From CAWAHD01 sp963781785 (GTDB taxonomy: Bacteria > Planctomycetota > Planctomycetia > Isosphaerales > Isosphaeraceae), in assembly GCA_963781785.1 (NCBI GenBank), contig CAWAHD010000002.1:5332001-5396000 (forward strand): a DNA stretch of 64,000 bases. The letters run 5' to 3'. Both the position numbers and the translations under genes were made by a program. The notes under the pieces were generated by a model. The model worked only from the letters and a program-made list of their open reading frames with translations, ran no database searches and was not told the DNA's origin. Shown here piece after piece: positions 1-8,733 of the stretch; position 1 is the first letter of the stretch, and the number at the start of each line of letters is the position of its first letter.

Positions 1-346
1 AAAAGCGTTCGCCCAGATCTTCGTAGAGGTGAGCCCAGAGCTCGGTATCGCATCGGGTCGCCAGCCTGTGGCCTTGCTTGACGAGCTCGGCCTGGAGCTC
101 GGGGTATTCGAAGATCTCTCCGTTCTGGGTGACCCAGATCGTGCCATCCTCGTTGCTGATCGGCTGCCGGCCGCCAGCCAGGTCGACGATCGAGAGCCGG
201 CGAGCACCCAGGGCGACTCCCGGCTCGATGTGGACCTGCTCGTCGTCGGGCCCTCGATGAGCGATCGCGGCGGTCATCGCCAGCAGGCGGGTCGCGGAGA
301 ATTCGCGCCGACCGTTCAAATCAACTGCTCCAGCGATGCCGCACAT
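1..346 (-). CDS. asnB: Asparagine synthetase (glutamine-hydrolysing), N-terminal part, cut by window edge
   Basis: Only the first 115 codons lie in the window; the gene runs off the left edge. The reading begins MCGIAGAVDLNGR, so Cys2 is the expected N-terminal nucleophile of a class II glutamine amidotransferase. Further on, AIAHRGPDD, ARRLSIVDLAGGRQPISNEDG and QNGEIFEY are the standard asparagine synthetase blocks that form the glutaminase pocket. In the family this domain releases ammonia from glutamine, which the C-terminal synthetase domain (outside the window) adds to aspartyl-AMP. The start is fixed by the required Met-Cys at 344-346, with GGGAGAG a few bases upstream as a ribosome site. 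Many planctomycete paralogues of this family act in surface polysaccharide or exosortase clusters rather than housekeeping asparagine synthesis; the downstream context is not visible. Confidence 0.93.
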   Translation of the reverse strand, partial: MCGIAGAVDLNGRREFSATRLLAMTAAIAHRGPDDEQVHIEPGVALGARRLSIVDLAGGRQPISNEDGTIWVTQNGEIFEYPELQAELVKQGHRLATRCDTELWAHLYEDLGERF

Positions 347-592
347 GCAGTTGCTCTCCCTGCTAATTCGAACAGACAAACCCGCCGGCCTCGCCGCTCC
401 AGCAGGGCGCGGCAAGCTGAGCTTTCATTGAACTGGTCAACTATACCATGCCGTCCCGCCAGACCACGAGTACGCGCGATCGGGCCGGAGGACGGAAAAG
501 TCGGTAACCACCGGTTTGCCACACTGTTATGGGTTGTGCCCGATTGGGTGGCGGAACGGAAGAGGCGCTCTGCGGAGATCTTTCCTGGCCAT

Positions 593-1396
593 TCATTCCG
601 GGTGCTCGTAGACCGACCAACCCTCAAGAGCCGCATTGCGAGTCTTGATGTAGCGGGCGTTCTCGTAAAAGAGAAAAGCAACGACGATTCCGGTCAGCGC
701 ACCACCCACGTGGGCGAGATAGGCCACTCCACCCGCTTCACCCATCCGGCGGATCGAGCCTGCTCCGAGCCAGACCTGAAGTGCGATCCACCCGCCAATC
801 ACGAGCACGGCCGGCAAGACCGTGATAAACCGGAAGAGCAAGACCCGGATCTGGTTATGAGGAAACCATATGACGTATGCCCCCATGACCCCGGCGATCG
901 CCCCGGACGCACCCAGGGTAGGGATCAGTGAGTCGGGGCTGGCCACGATCTGCGACAGGGAGCCGACCAGACCACAAGCGAGATAGACGATCAGGTAGCG
1001 AAACCCGCCCAGGACTTCCTCGACGTTGTCTCCGACGATCCAGAGGTAGAGCATGTTTCCCAGTAAGTGCATCCAGCTCCCGTGCAAGAACATCGACGTG
1101 AGTAACGTGAGTCGAACAGGAATCGGAGTGGGGGCATGCGGGCGGATCTGACGGCGTTGTTCCCAATGTTCTCCCTCACCGAATGCGTCGCGCACCCGAA
1201 CCCGGACGATCTTCTCCATTGGCTGATCCAGGTCTTCGTTGTGCGTGATCTCGTACGGCGTCGCCGCATAAGCCAGGGTGAACTCATCCCCTCCCTGTTG
1301 CTGAATCAAGAAAACCAGCACGTTCAGCCCGATCAACGTGTAAGTGACGACCGGGACAATTTGAGTGCGCTGCAAGTCGCCGAGAGGCAAGACCAT
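593..1396 (-). CDS. Rhomboid family intramembrane serine protease
   Basis: A 267-residue multi-pass membrane protein of usual size for bacterial rhomboids. After a first membrane segment near residues 15-33 there is an extended loop, then the rhomboid blocks: HGSWMHLLGNMLYLWIVGDN (about 105-124), GASGAIAGVMGAY (catalytic Ser in GASG, about 160-172) and AHVGGALTG (catalytic His, about 228-236). In this family the Ser-His dyad cleaves transmembrane substrates within the bilayer. It lies on the same strand as asnB, 246 bp upstream of it. The long charged loop between segments 1 and 2 (VRVRVRDAFGEGEHWEQRR region) is typical of larger actinobacterial and planctomycete rhomboids. Substrate unknown. 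The start has only a weak ribosome site. Confidence 0.93.
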   Translation of the reverse strand: MVLPLGDLQRTQIVPVVTYTLIGLNVLVFLIQQQGGDEFTLAYAATPYEITHNEDLDQPMEKIVRVRVRDAFGEGEHWEQRRQIRPHAPTPIPVRLTLLTSMFLHGSWMHLLGNMLYLWIVGDNVEEVLGGFRYLIVYLACGLVGSLSQIVASPDSLIPTLGASGAIAGVMGAYVIWFPHNQIRVLLFRFITVLPAVLVIGGWIALQVWLGAGSIRRMGEAGGVAYLAHVGGALTGIVVAFLFYENARYIKTRNAALEGWSVYEHPE

Positions 1397-1489
1397 GGTC
1401 AGAGCTCACACTGGGGATGGGGCACGTCGAGCCGGCGCCTCTGTAAGGGTAAGATCGGCGCGGCAAAACTGCAAACCTCTCCAGCGCTT

Positions 1490-2044
1490 TCACAGAACGA
1501 CGGGACGTGCACAGCCACCGGGGGATGGTCCTTCGGTCTCGAACTTCTCCCATTCGCGACGCACCCGTGAGAGGCCGACGGCGCACAGCTCGAATTGCTC
1601 GCTCAGCCGCCGGAAGACAGGGCCTTGTTCGTTGCCAGTGCTGAGGACGCTGGCCAGATGATAAGACCGTTTGCCCTGCTGCTGAAAGCTGATCAAGGCA
1701 TCGGGAGAACCCTTCCCTTGGAGCCGTGCCAGCGCTTCGGGATAAACCCCCGTCCAGAACAAGGTGAAATCGCCGACGTGACGATGGCATTCGCGCCGTC
1801 GCGTCGCGTCCGCGGCCGCCTCGGCCGCGGCGACCATTGCCGTAACTTCAAACAATTGACGTCCTTGCGCGTCGCGAAGGCGCCAGACACCTTGGCTGGG
1901 GACGAAGCTCGCCAGCAGCTCTGCTACATAACCCACGAGCTTCGGGTCGCCAATACCCAGCTCGCTCATGAACGCGTACTCAGTCAGGCCTCGAAAGAGC
2001 CTGTGCAGGGGATGCGATTCAGGAATCGCGCGCGACGTTTCCAT
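1490..2044 (-). CDS. Conserved hypothetical protein
   Basis: About 184 residues with no signal peptide or membrane segment. I do not recognise a named domain. The protein begins METSRAIPESHPLHRLF and is a mixed-charge alpha/beta-looking sequence with ELLASFVP, LFEVTAMVAAA and SYHLASVLSTGNEQGPVFRRLSEQFELCA. I chose the ATG at 2042-2044 over the longer upstream reading because AGGAG and TCCTCC lie just before it and the upstream residues are low-complexity. It sits 93 bp upstream of the rhomboid gene on the same strand, so co-transcription is possible. Confidence 0.6.
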   Translation of the reverse strand: METSRAIPESHPLHRLFRGLTEYAFMSELGIGDPKLVGYVAELLASFVPSQGVWRLRDAQGRQLFEVTAMVAAAEAAADATRRRECHRHVGDFTLFWTGVYPEALARLQGKGSPDALISFQQQGKRSYHLASVLSTGNEQGPVFRRLSEQFELCAVGLSRVRREWEKFETEGPSPGGCARPVVL

Positions 2045-2600
2045 GGAGGACGCTCCTGGTCCACTCGACTGAACGAAAGGAGAGAAGGTCGTGGCCAACC
2101 CAGGTGACATGTGGGAGAAGAGGGCTGCATTGCCGGGGCGGGGGAAGACTTCTCTTGTCCTTGATTAATCTTACGCCCGATTTGCCTATCGATCAACCAG
2201 AGTTTTTGACTAAGGAGTCGTTCCACCAGGGGACTGCATCGGGGGAAGATGTCGCCAGAGAGGTTGTGAATCGCGACCTTTGACTGATGCCAAAAGCAGG
2301 ACAGCCGCGACCTAGGCGGAAGGAGGCCATAGGGTTGGGCAGAAGTGAGGAGCTGCTTGGCTCGACGTCCAGGCACTCGCTTTACCTTGTCGAGATTCGG
2401 GATTCGTGTCATGATGGATTAATTAACATTGACCGGAAGAGCGAAAAGCATGCCGTGCCCGATTCGGGCACGCGTAAGGTTGGCGACTCCCCGACCGTCT
2501 CAGGGACGATCGGCCGCGAATAAACGGATCGCACTGCCCGCGAGGGGAAGCTGCGGTGGACGCGGCGCCGGCCTGGAGCGATCGCCGGGAGGAAACTTGG
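2045..2600. other. Intergenic region between divergent genes
   Basis: About 550 bp between the minus-strand hypothetical and the plus-strand metallo-hydrolase. It must hold the promoters for both directions, but I could not pick a convincing -35/-10 pair. Short open frames here have no coding character. If the alternative GTG start at 2556 is used, the last 45 bases are coding. Confidence 0.5.
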
Positions 2601-3986
2601 TTGCGAATCACGTTTCACGGCGCGACGCGGCAAGTCACGGGGAGCTCTCATCTGCTGGAGATCGGCTCGACGCGGCTGTTGCTCGACTGCGGGTTGTTCG
2701 ACTCGGAACGCATCGATCCCAATAGCCCGAACCGCCAGCTCAGTTTCGACGCCCGTACGCTCGACGCGGTGATCGTATCCCACGCTCACAACGACCACAT
2801 CGGGCGGCTTCCGTGCCTGATCCGGGAGGGGTATGCCGGTCCGATCTACACAACGCCCGCCACGAGCGACATTACGAGTGTCATGTTGCGCGACAGCGCG
2901 CGGATTCAGCGCGAAGACGTGCGGAATGCGCACCTTCGTTACCCGCACATCGACACCCCCAAGCCCTTGTTTGAGCTGGTCGACGTCGAGTGGGTCGTCG
3001 AGCGGATCCGCCGGATTCCTTACTGCCAGCCGACGGAGGTCGCCCCGGGGGTGAGCCTGACTTATCTTGACGCGGGTCATATCCTGGGCTCGGCGATCGT
3101 GCAACTCGACTATCGTGAGAACGGCCGCGACCGCCGGTTCGTCTTCACCGGCGACCTGGGCCGACGAAACACCCACCTGCTGCCCGATCCGACGCCGATC
3201 CAGAACATCGATATTCTGGTCTCGGAGAGCACCTACGGCGACCGCGACCTTGATTCCTACGACCGCCTGATCAAGCAGTTGCACGCGATCGTGGCGCGAG
3301 CGACCCGGCTTCAAAGCAAGGTGGTGATTCCGGCATTTAGCCTGGGGCGAACCCAGCGGATGGTTTACTGCCTGCAAGAGCTATTCGCCGTGCACAAGGT
3401 CCGTCCCGTCCCGATCTACGTCGACAGCCCGCTCTCAATGCGCTTGACCGACATTCACCGCGATCATCCCGAAGCGTTCACACCCCACGCACGCGCCTTG
3501 ATGGACAAAGATCCGCTTTATTTTGGCTCGAAATACGTCGAGTTTTGCGCGACCTGGGATGACTCGCGGCGGCTGAACTACTTGAACGGGCCGATGGTGA
3601 TTATCGCATCTGCGGGGATGTGCGACGCGGGCCGCATCCGCCATCACTTGCGGCACGTGATCCCCGACCCCAATAATGCCGTCGTGATCGTGAGCTTCCA
3701 GGCAGAGGGCACGTTGGGCCGCCGGATCTCCGAGGGGGTCGAGCGGGTGCAGATCTTCGACCAATGGTATGACCTCAACGCGGCAGTCTACGTGCTCGAC
3801 GGATTCTCCGGCCACGCTGACCGCAGTGACCTCCGGTGGTGGTACGAGAAAACCGGCGGCGGCATCGAGCAAGCGTTCCTCGTGCACGGCGAGCCGCAAT
3901 CCATGGAGGCCCTCGCGCCGGTCCTCCAGCCATTCGTGCAGGCCCCCGTCCAGATACCCGAATTGCATGCCAGCTACGAGGTGTGA
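2601..3986 (+). CDS. MBL-fold / beta-CASP RNA metallo-hydrolase
   Basis: About 461 residues. The metallo-beta-lactamase core shows SHAHNDHIGRLP (HxHxDH, two-metal site), a second metal ligand in YLDAGHILGSA and FTGDLGR. The beta-CASP insertion follows (PAFSLGRTQRMVY, DSPLSM, IIASAGMCDAGRI), and the C-terminal RMMBL part has DGFSGHADRSDL and FLVHGE. This is the layout of bacterial RNases related to CPSF73 and TTHA0252, which cleave RNA with two zinc ions. Two starts are possible. GTG at 2556 has GAGGGGAAG upstream. TTG at 2601 has GGGAGG seven bases away and places the first strand LRITFHGATRQVTGS at the N-terminus, as in homologues, so I prefer TTG. No clear partner gene nearby. Confidence 0.9.
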   Translation: MRITFHGATRQVTGSSHLLEIGSTRLLLDCGLFDSERIDPNSPNRQLSFDARTLDAVIVSHAHNDHIGRLPCLIREGYAGPIYTTPATSDITSVMLRDSARIQREDVRNAHLRYPHIDTPKPLFELVDVEWVVERIRRIPYCQPTEVAPGVSLTYLDAGHILGSAIVQLDYRENGRDRRFVFTGDLGRRNTHLLPDPTPIQNIDILVSESTYGDRDLDSYDRLIKQLHAIVARATRLQSKVVIPAFSLGRTQRMVYCLQELFAVHKVRPVPIYVDSPLSMRLTDIHRDHPEAFTPHARALMDKDPLYFGSKYVEFCATWDDSRRLNYLNGPMVIIASAGMCDAGRIRHHLRHVIPDPNNAVVIVSFQAEGTLGRRISEGVERVQIFDQWYDLNAAVYVLDGFSGHADRSDLRWWYEKTGGGIEQAFLVHGEPQSMEALAPVLQPFVQAPVQIPELHASYEV

Positions 3987-4352
3987 TCACGATTGACAAG
4001 CCGCCTCAACGCGAATAAGGCACCCGATGTGACTGCGCGTGATTGTGATGACGCTCTGCCAGGTGATTGACGACCTCGCCGTGCCACGCGTACGATCTTT
4101 CAACCAAGTCGGCGCATCCGGCTGGCTCGGTCGCGGCACTGTCATGATATCGACTTGGCGATCAGCGTCCGGACCGACGGCAGTCGAGCGGTGAGTACGA
4201 ACGGATCGGAAACGCCCGGGAAGTCGAGCATCCTCCCCCCTGCTCCGGCTGTCAGGCCCGCGGGATCGTTCCAAGCGATCAGAAGCCGCCCGGATTCGTG
4301 AGTCAATGGTTCCCGTTTCCGCTCGAGATTCGAGCGAGAGAGGCATTTGTCA
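3987..4352. other. Intergenic region
   Basis: About 365 bp between the metallo-hydrolase and the cytochrome-like lipoprotein. I see no gene, strong repeat or clear promoter. GAGAGAGG at about 4336-4343 serves as the ribosome site of the following gene. Confidence 0.45.
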
Positions 4353-5012
4353 ATGACGAAGTTGTCGTACGGTGTTTGTTTGCTCTTCTTCTTCGTGGCC
4401 GCGTTCCCCGTCGTCAGCGGATGTGATGGATCGGGCAGCGACGATGTCAATGCACCCAAGGTTCCTGGAGGGGCTGGGGCTGCGCAAGGGTCGGGAGGTC
4501 CCGGGCCGAGGGGTGGAGGGCCGGGAGGTGGACCGTCGTCACCAGAGATCAAGGCGATCATGGTCAAGCTGAACAAGGGTCCCAATTCGCTGGGCACGCT
4601 TCTCGACACGGAGCTGAAAGCAGAGAAACCAGCCTGGGAGACGATTCAGCCCCAGGCCAAGGAATATGCCCAGCTTGCCGGCGACCTGGTGAAACACGAC
4701 CCGGCCCGAGGATCGAAGGAGTCCTGGGCGAAGCTCGCGGCCGAGTATGCCGAGTCGGCGGTCGAGCTCGACAAGGCTGCCCAGGCGAAAGACAAAGACG
4801 CGGCTCGGGAAGCTCACACGGAGCTGGGGAACTCGTGTAATTCCTGCCACCGTCAACACCGTGGAGGCCCGGGCATGGGCGGCATGGGACCGCCAGGCGG
4901 CGGACGTCGGGGCGGCGGGCCTCCGGGCGGACCTCGGGGCGGCGGCCAGCCCAAATTCGGACCTCCGCCGGGCGGAGGACCTCCTCCAGGACCATCCGAA
5001 ACTCCGAAGTGA
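4353..5012 (+). CDS. Exported lipoprotein with one CxxCH heme motif and Gly/Pro-rich tail
   Basis: About 219 residues. The N-terminus is a lipoprotein signal: Lys near the start, a hydrophobic stretch VCLLFFFVAAFPVV and a SGC lipobox near residue 24. Then comes a low-complexity Gly/Pro/Ala linker, a helical domain (residues about 65-165: IMVKLNKGPNSLGTLLDTEL ... WAKLAAEYAESAVEL), and a heme-binding CNSCHRQH at its end. A CxxCH at the C-terminal end of a four-helix domain is the arrangement of class II cytochromes (c prime / c556 type), so a membrane-tethered electron carrier is the best guess. The protein then finishes with about 50 residues of GGG/GPP repeats. ATG 4353 is preferred over TTG 4347 because of its spacing from GAGAGAGG. 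Confidence 0.75.
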   Translation: MTKLSYGVCLLFFFVAAFPVVSGCDGSGSDDVNAPKVPGGAGAAQGSGGPGPRGGGPGGGPSSPEIKAIMVKLNKGPNSLGTLLDTELKAEKPAWETIQPQAKEYAQLAGDLVKHDPARGSKESWAKLAAEYAESAVELDKAAQAKDKDAAREAHTELGNSCNSCHRQHRGGPGMGGMGPPGGGRRGGGPPGGPRGGGQPKFGPPPGGGPPPGPSETPK

Positions 5013-5129
5013 TTTCAAGCGGTTGGCACTCCCGACGGACGCGTGCCGGAATTCCGTCAATCGTTTTGCGCCCTTGCGCCTCGCTGCCGATGCGGCAGGG
5101 CTGCCGGCACCGGATCCCACACCGACGGC

Positions 5130-5351
5130 CTACCAGCCCAATCCTTGAGACTCCCGCAGGATTTGCTCGAGCCGCCGGGAGACGATCTCCTCCCGGCTCT
5201 CCTGCCGCTTGATGACGAGCTCCTTGAGCTTCTTTACCTTGGCCTCGAGAGCTTTGATCTCCTGCTCATGACGTTTCTGCCGCAAATCGAACTGCTTGCC
5301 GAGGGTGGCACTCAGTTTTGCCTTGATATCGGAGCGCGCGGTGTCAGAGTC
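5130..5351 (-). pseudogene. C-terminal half of a small exported coiled-coil protein, split by the IS element
   Basis: This piece encodes DSDTARSDIKAKLSATLGKQ and then a strongly charged coiled coil (FDLRQKRHEQEIKALEAKVK ... RRLEQILRESQGLGW) ending in a TAG stop at 5130. It has no start of its own apart from codons inside the IS end. Removing the IS and one copy of the 11-bp duplication joins it in frame to the piece at 6880-7175. The result is a 168-residue reading (507 nt) with the sequence EAADSDTARSDIKAKL across the junction. The exact frame restoration is strong evidence for one former gene. Confidence 0.88.
5341..5351. repeat. Target-site duplication, left copy
   Basis: GTGTCAGAGTC directly abuts the left IS end and is repeated exactly at 6880-6890 after the right IS end. 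An 11-bp duplication fits IS4-family insertion (8-13 bp). Confidence 0.95.
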
Positions 5352-6879
5352 GAATGGCACGAGGTTATTCGTAACCGCAATCGTCAAAACAGGATAGACA
5401 AAAGTCGTCCTCCTTGGGACAAGGATTGGTGATTGACTGATCCAATTCCTATCCGGCAAGGAGGCCGACGATGTTCCAGCCTACACGACGGCGAATTTCA
5501 GAGAAGATCAAATCAACCCTCGACTCCGACGCTCTTCCGTTTCACGAGATCCTCGACGCCGATATGGTCGAGTCGGCTTTGACCTCCGAGGGCGTTCAGT
5601 TCAAAGATCGCATCTACACCCCGTTTGTAACCCTTTGCCTGTTCCTCTCTCAGGTGCTCGACCAGGATCACTCGTGTCGCGCGGCAGTCATGCGGTTGAT
5701 CCTCTGGATGGCGCTTAACGGTCGCAAGCCGTGCTCAGCGGAGACCACGAGCTACTGCGAGGCGCGCCGGCGACTTCCGCTGAAAGTCATCGTTCGCCTG
5801 GTCCAAGAGACCGCCGAGAGGATCGAGGCTGGCGCCAGCGACGACTGGCTTTGGAAGGGCCGTCACGTCTCGTTGGTCGACGGCACCACCGCCTCGATGC
5901 CAGACACGCCGGAGAACCAGCGAGCCTTTCCCCAGGCGAACACTCAAGGCATCGGGCTGGGATTCCCCATAGTCCGGATGGCGGTAATCATCTCGCTTGC
6001 CACCGGCGTTGCGCGCGACATGGCATTGGGGCCGTACAAAGGAAAGGGAACGGGCGAGCCAGCCCTCTTGCGTGCCCTGCTCGACGGTCTGGCAACCGAT
6101 GAAATCGTGCTCGGAGACCGCTATTTCGGCTCGTTTTTCATGCTTGAGACCCTGATGCATCGAGAGGTCGACGGGCTGTTCCGCATGTACCAAGGCCGCA
6201 AGTTCGACTTTCGCCGCGGCCGACGACTGGGGGTGGAAGACCACCTCGTCACTTGGGCCAAGCCGCAGCGTCCCGACTGGATGGACAAGGAAACCTATGC
6301 TCAGATTCCTGACGAAATCACGGTACGTGAGCTGCGGTTCAAGGTCGAGCAGCCTGGCTTCCGCGTCGACAATGTGGTGCTGGTCACGACCATGCTCGAC
6401 GCCACAATGTATACGAAGGATGAACTGGCGGATCTTTACCTTCAGCGCTGGAATGTCGAATTGGATCTGCGCTCGATCAAGGACGTGCTCCAAATGGATG
6501 TCTTGCGGTGCAAGTCGCCGGAGATGGTCGAGAAGGAGATCTGGATGCATTTACTAGCTTACAACTTGATCCGAGGTGTGATGGCCCAGGCGGCCGATGC
6601 ACACGAAAAGCGGCCGCGGCAGCTGAGCTTCAAAGGCACGCTGCAAACGATCACGGCATTCCAAGAGGCAATGCGGCGAGCAGCGCCGGCGGATCGGGAA
6701 TTCTTGCTGCAAGCGATGCTTCGCGCGATCGCACAACAGGAAGTCGGTGATCGATTTGGTCGGGTGGAACCTCGCGCCAACAAACGCCGTCCCAAGGCGC
6801 AGCGATACCTGATGGAACCACGCCCTAATGCGCGCAAACGCTTGCGCAAGGCGGCATAACGGCTAACCTCGTGCCATTC
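5352..6879 (+). mobile_element. Complete IS4-family insertion sequence, 1528 bp
   Basis: The left end GAATGGCACGAGGTTA (5352-5367) and right end TAACCTCGTGCCATTC (6864-6879) are perfect 16-bp inverted repeats, with weaker matching for a few more bases inward. An 11-bp direct repeat flanks the element. It carries a single transposase gene with an intact YREK signature. Everything needed for transposition appears intact, and the perfect duplication points to a recent insertion. It has landed inside the third gene of the ECF sigma / kinase operon, in the opposite orientation to that operon. Confidence 0.96.
5471..6859 (+). CDS. IS4-family transposase
   Basis: 462 residues. The DDE acidic residues lie in SLVDGTTASMPDTPEN (first Asp), VLGDRYFGSFFMLE (second Asp) and the C-terminal block YLQRWNVELDLRSIK, which matches the IS4 signature Y-2-R-3-E-6-K exactly and supplies the catalytic Glu. 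The long insertion before the last acidic residue is beta-strand rich, as usual for IS4. The protein begins MFQPTRRRISEKIK, with AAGGAGG at about 5458-5464 as ribosome site, and ends in a basic tail close to the right inverted repeat. It catalyses cut-and-paste transposition by hairpin intermediates in characterised members. No frameshift or internal stop is seen, so it is probably active. Confidence 0.96.
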   Translation: MFQPTRRRISEKIKSTLDSDALPFHEILDADMVESALTSEGVQFKDRIYTPFVTLCLFLSQVLDQDHSCRAAVMRLILWMALNGRKPCSAETTSYCEARRRLPLKVIVRLVQETAERIEAGASDDWLWKGRHVSLVDGTTASMPDTPENQRAFPQANTQGIGLGFPIVRMAVIISLATGVARDMALGPYKGKGTGEPALLRALLDGLATDEIVLGDRYFGSFFMLETLMHREVDGLFRMYQGRKFDFRRGRRLGVEDHLVTWAKPQRPDWMDKETYAQIPDEITVRELRFKVEQPGFRVDNVVLVTTMLDATMYTKDELADLYLQRWNVELDLRSIKDVLQMDVLRCKSPEMVEKEIWMHLLAYNLIRGVMAQAADAHEKRPRQLSFKGTLQTITAFQEAMRRAAPADREFLLQAMLRAIAQQEVGDRFGRVEPRANKRRPKAQRYLMEPRPNARKRLRKAA

Positions 6880-6890
6880 GTGTCAGAGTC
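6880..6890. repeat. Target-site duplication, right copy
   Basis: Exact second copy of GTGTCAGAGTC, immediately after the right inverted repeat. The two copies define the IS boundaries to the base. Confidence 0.95.
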
Positions 6891-7175
6891 CGCAGCCTCG
6901 AGCTTGCGAATCAGAGTGCCAACTTCGGTGGCGAGCGCCGCGTCCTCGGTGCGGAATAGCCCCCCGAGCGACTGACCGTCGTTACCCCCTGACCATGTCA
7001 AGGAGAACGGACTGTTGCTGGACCGTCGCAAGAGATCCTGGACGTAATCGGATGCGGATTCCGGCGATTTCGTCGCCTCTCGGGATTCGGGGCCCGGTCG
7101 TTGTGCCATGGCAGCAGCGGCAAATGCCGCGGCGACAAGAACGATCGTCAGGCTGACGGCGTATTTCCACTTCAT
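6880..7175 (-). pseudogene. N-terminal half of a small exported coiled-coil protein, split by the IS element
   Basis: Starts with MKWKYAVSLTIVLVAAAFAA, a signal peptide ending near AMAQ, followed by a short linker and the globular piece DYVQDLLRRSSNSPFSLTWS ... EVGTLIRKLEAADSDT. The reading then runs into the IS end and stops there. The start codon overlaps the stop of the upstream kinase gene as ATGA (7172-7175), so the two were translationally coupled. An exported, coiled-coil partner made with a membrane kinase suggests an extracytoplasmic accessory protein; that role is inference. The IS presumably abolishes the full-length product. Confidence 0.85.
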
Positions 7176-8733
7176 GGTTCTCTCCGATCGAAGGGATGAG
7201 GGTCTGGAACAACGTCGGTTTTGTGATTTGGTGCGGGTCGGCCCGAGAGGATGTCTCGCTCGAGCGACTCGGCGTTCTGGAGGAGGGCGTGGCTTTCCGC
7301 CGATAGAGAATCGCGGCCGGTCGAGCGATCTCTTCTCAGGATTTCGGATTCGATCGCCCCGACCTCGACTTTAGCCTGCTGGAGTAGACGCTGAAAATCG
7401 TCCGTCTCGGCCAGATCGGGTCGGCTGTACGACGATTGACGCGATTCCTGAGTCGCGCGTGGCGATGCCGGGGGAGCAGTCGCCGGGCGGCGCACAATCC
7501 CGGGCATCAGATCAACGACCGCCGCGATGGCCAGAGTGATCGTTGCCGCGACGGCGATCACCGCTGTTGATCGCCCTATCCGCCAACGTCGGGCCACGAG
7601 CTTCTCGAGGTGCTCCCACTCGGTTGGCAGGGCCAACAGCAGCGGCTGCTGGACGTGGGCCAGGCATCGTCCCAGCAGCTCGGCGACTTCGGCCGCGGTC
7701 TGGAATCGCCGGGCCGGATCCTTGGCCATCAACCGGGCGATGATCGCCTCCAGCCAGACGGGGACGTCCGGAGCAATCTCGCGGAGCGGGCGCGGCTCGT
7801 CATCCGAGACGCGCCGCAGCACGGCCAGCGGCGTTTCAGCTCGAAATGGCGGATGGCCGGCGCACACCGCATAGAGCGTGCTCCCCAGGCTGAAGAGGTC
7901 CGCGCGATGGTCGGTCAGCTCACCTCGCGACTGTTCGGGGGCCATGTAATGCGGAGTCCCGGCGACCACGCCGCTCTGGGTCATGCTGGCGTCGGCCGCC
8001 GCTCGGGCGAGGCCGAAATCGGTCAGCCGCACCCTTTCGACGCCATTCTCCAGCAGGATGTTGGCCGGTTTGACATCGCGATGCACCAACCCCTGGACGT
8101 GCGCCGCCGCCAGCCCGGCCGCCGTCTGCATGCCGATCCGCAAGACCTCGGCCAATGCCAGAGGCCCCTCCTTGTCCAGCCGTTCCTGAAGTGATCGTCC
8201 GGGCACGTATTCCATGACCAGGAACGGGAGACGCCGCGGTCTCGACGACGGCGTGGACAGCGACAACGTGCTCGTGGACGACCGCGGCCGCAGCCCTTGC
8301 CTCGCGGAGGAACCGCCGCCGCGCTGCGCCGCAGGATGCCAGCGAGGGAGACAGAACCTTCACCGCGACGTTCCGGTTCAGGGCAGGGTCAAATGCCTTG
8401 AACACCACGCCCATCCCACCGCTGCCGAGCACGCCCTTGACCTCATACGATCCGAGCCGCCCGAGCGAATCCGGCCAATCCGACGGAGCGAGGAACGGCA
8501 GCGATGGGTCGGCCGCCGCATCCGGCTCATCCGAGCCGGCCGGGCTGGCCCCGAGATGGTGGCGGCACCGTCCCCAGCCAGCGATCATTGACGGCGAGCC
8601 GGTCCAGCTCCTCCCGGCACGAAGTACACCCCTCCAGGTGTCGTTCGAGCTCCGTCAGCTCGCCAGGTGAAAGCCGATCTTCGGCCAGCAGCCGCAGACG
8701 AACGGGATCACAAGTGTTCTGGAGGAAAAGCAT
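7172..8733 (-). CDS. Transmembrane Ser/Thr protein kinase with N-terminal zinc-finger-like motif (two apparent frameshifts)
   Basis: The reading starts at 8733 with MLFLQNTCDP and a short HLEGCTSCREEL block (H-x3-C-x2-C, as in zinc-binding anti-sigma domains). It shifts frame near 8535 and again near 8235. In between are the kinase elements VLGSGGMGVVFKA (ATP loop) and NVAVKVL (Lys). After the second shift come VHRDVKPANILL (catalytic loop), LTDFGLA (Mg loop), GTPHYMAPEQ and the late subdomains. A membrane segment (STAVIAVAATITLAIAAVV) precedes an outer tail of about 130 residues. Both shifts lie in GC-rich stretches and all catalytic residues survive, so consensus error is more likely than decay. 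The 5-prime end overlaps the sigma gene by 26 bp; the 3-prime end overlaps the next gene by ATGA. Probably phosphorylates or sequesters the adjacent sigma factor (inference). Confidence 0.85.

Noticed and set aside
2409..3377. Minus-strand 322-residue frame opposite the metallo-hydrolase
   Set aside because: The plus strand has the complete MBL and beta-CASP motifs; the minus reading has none.
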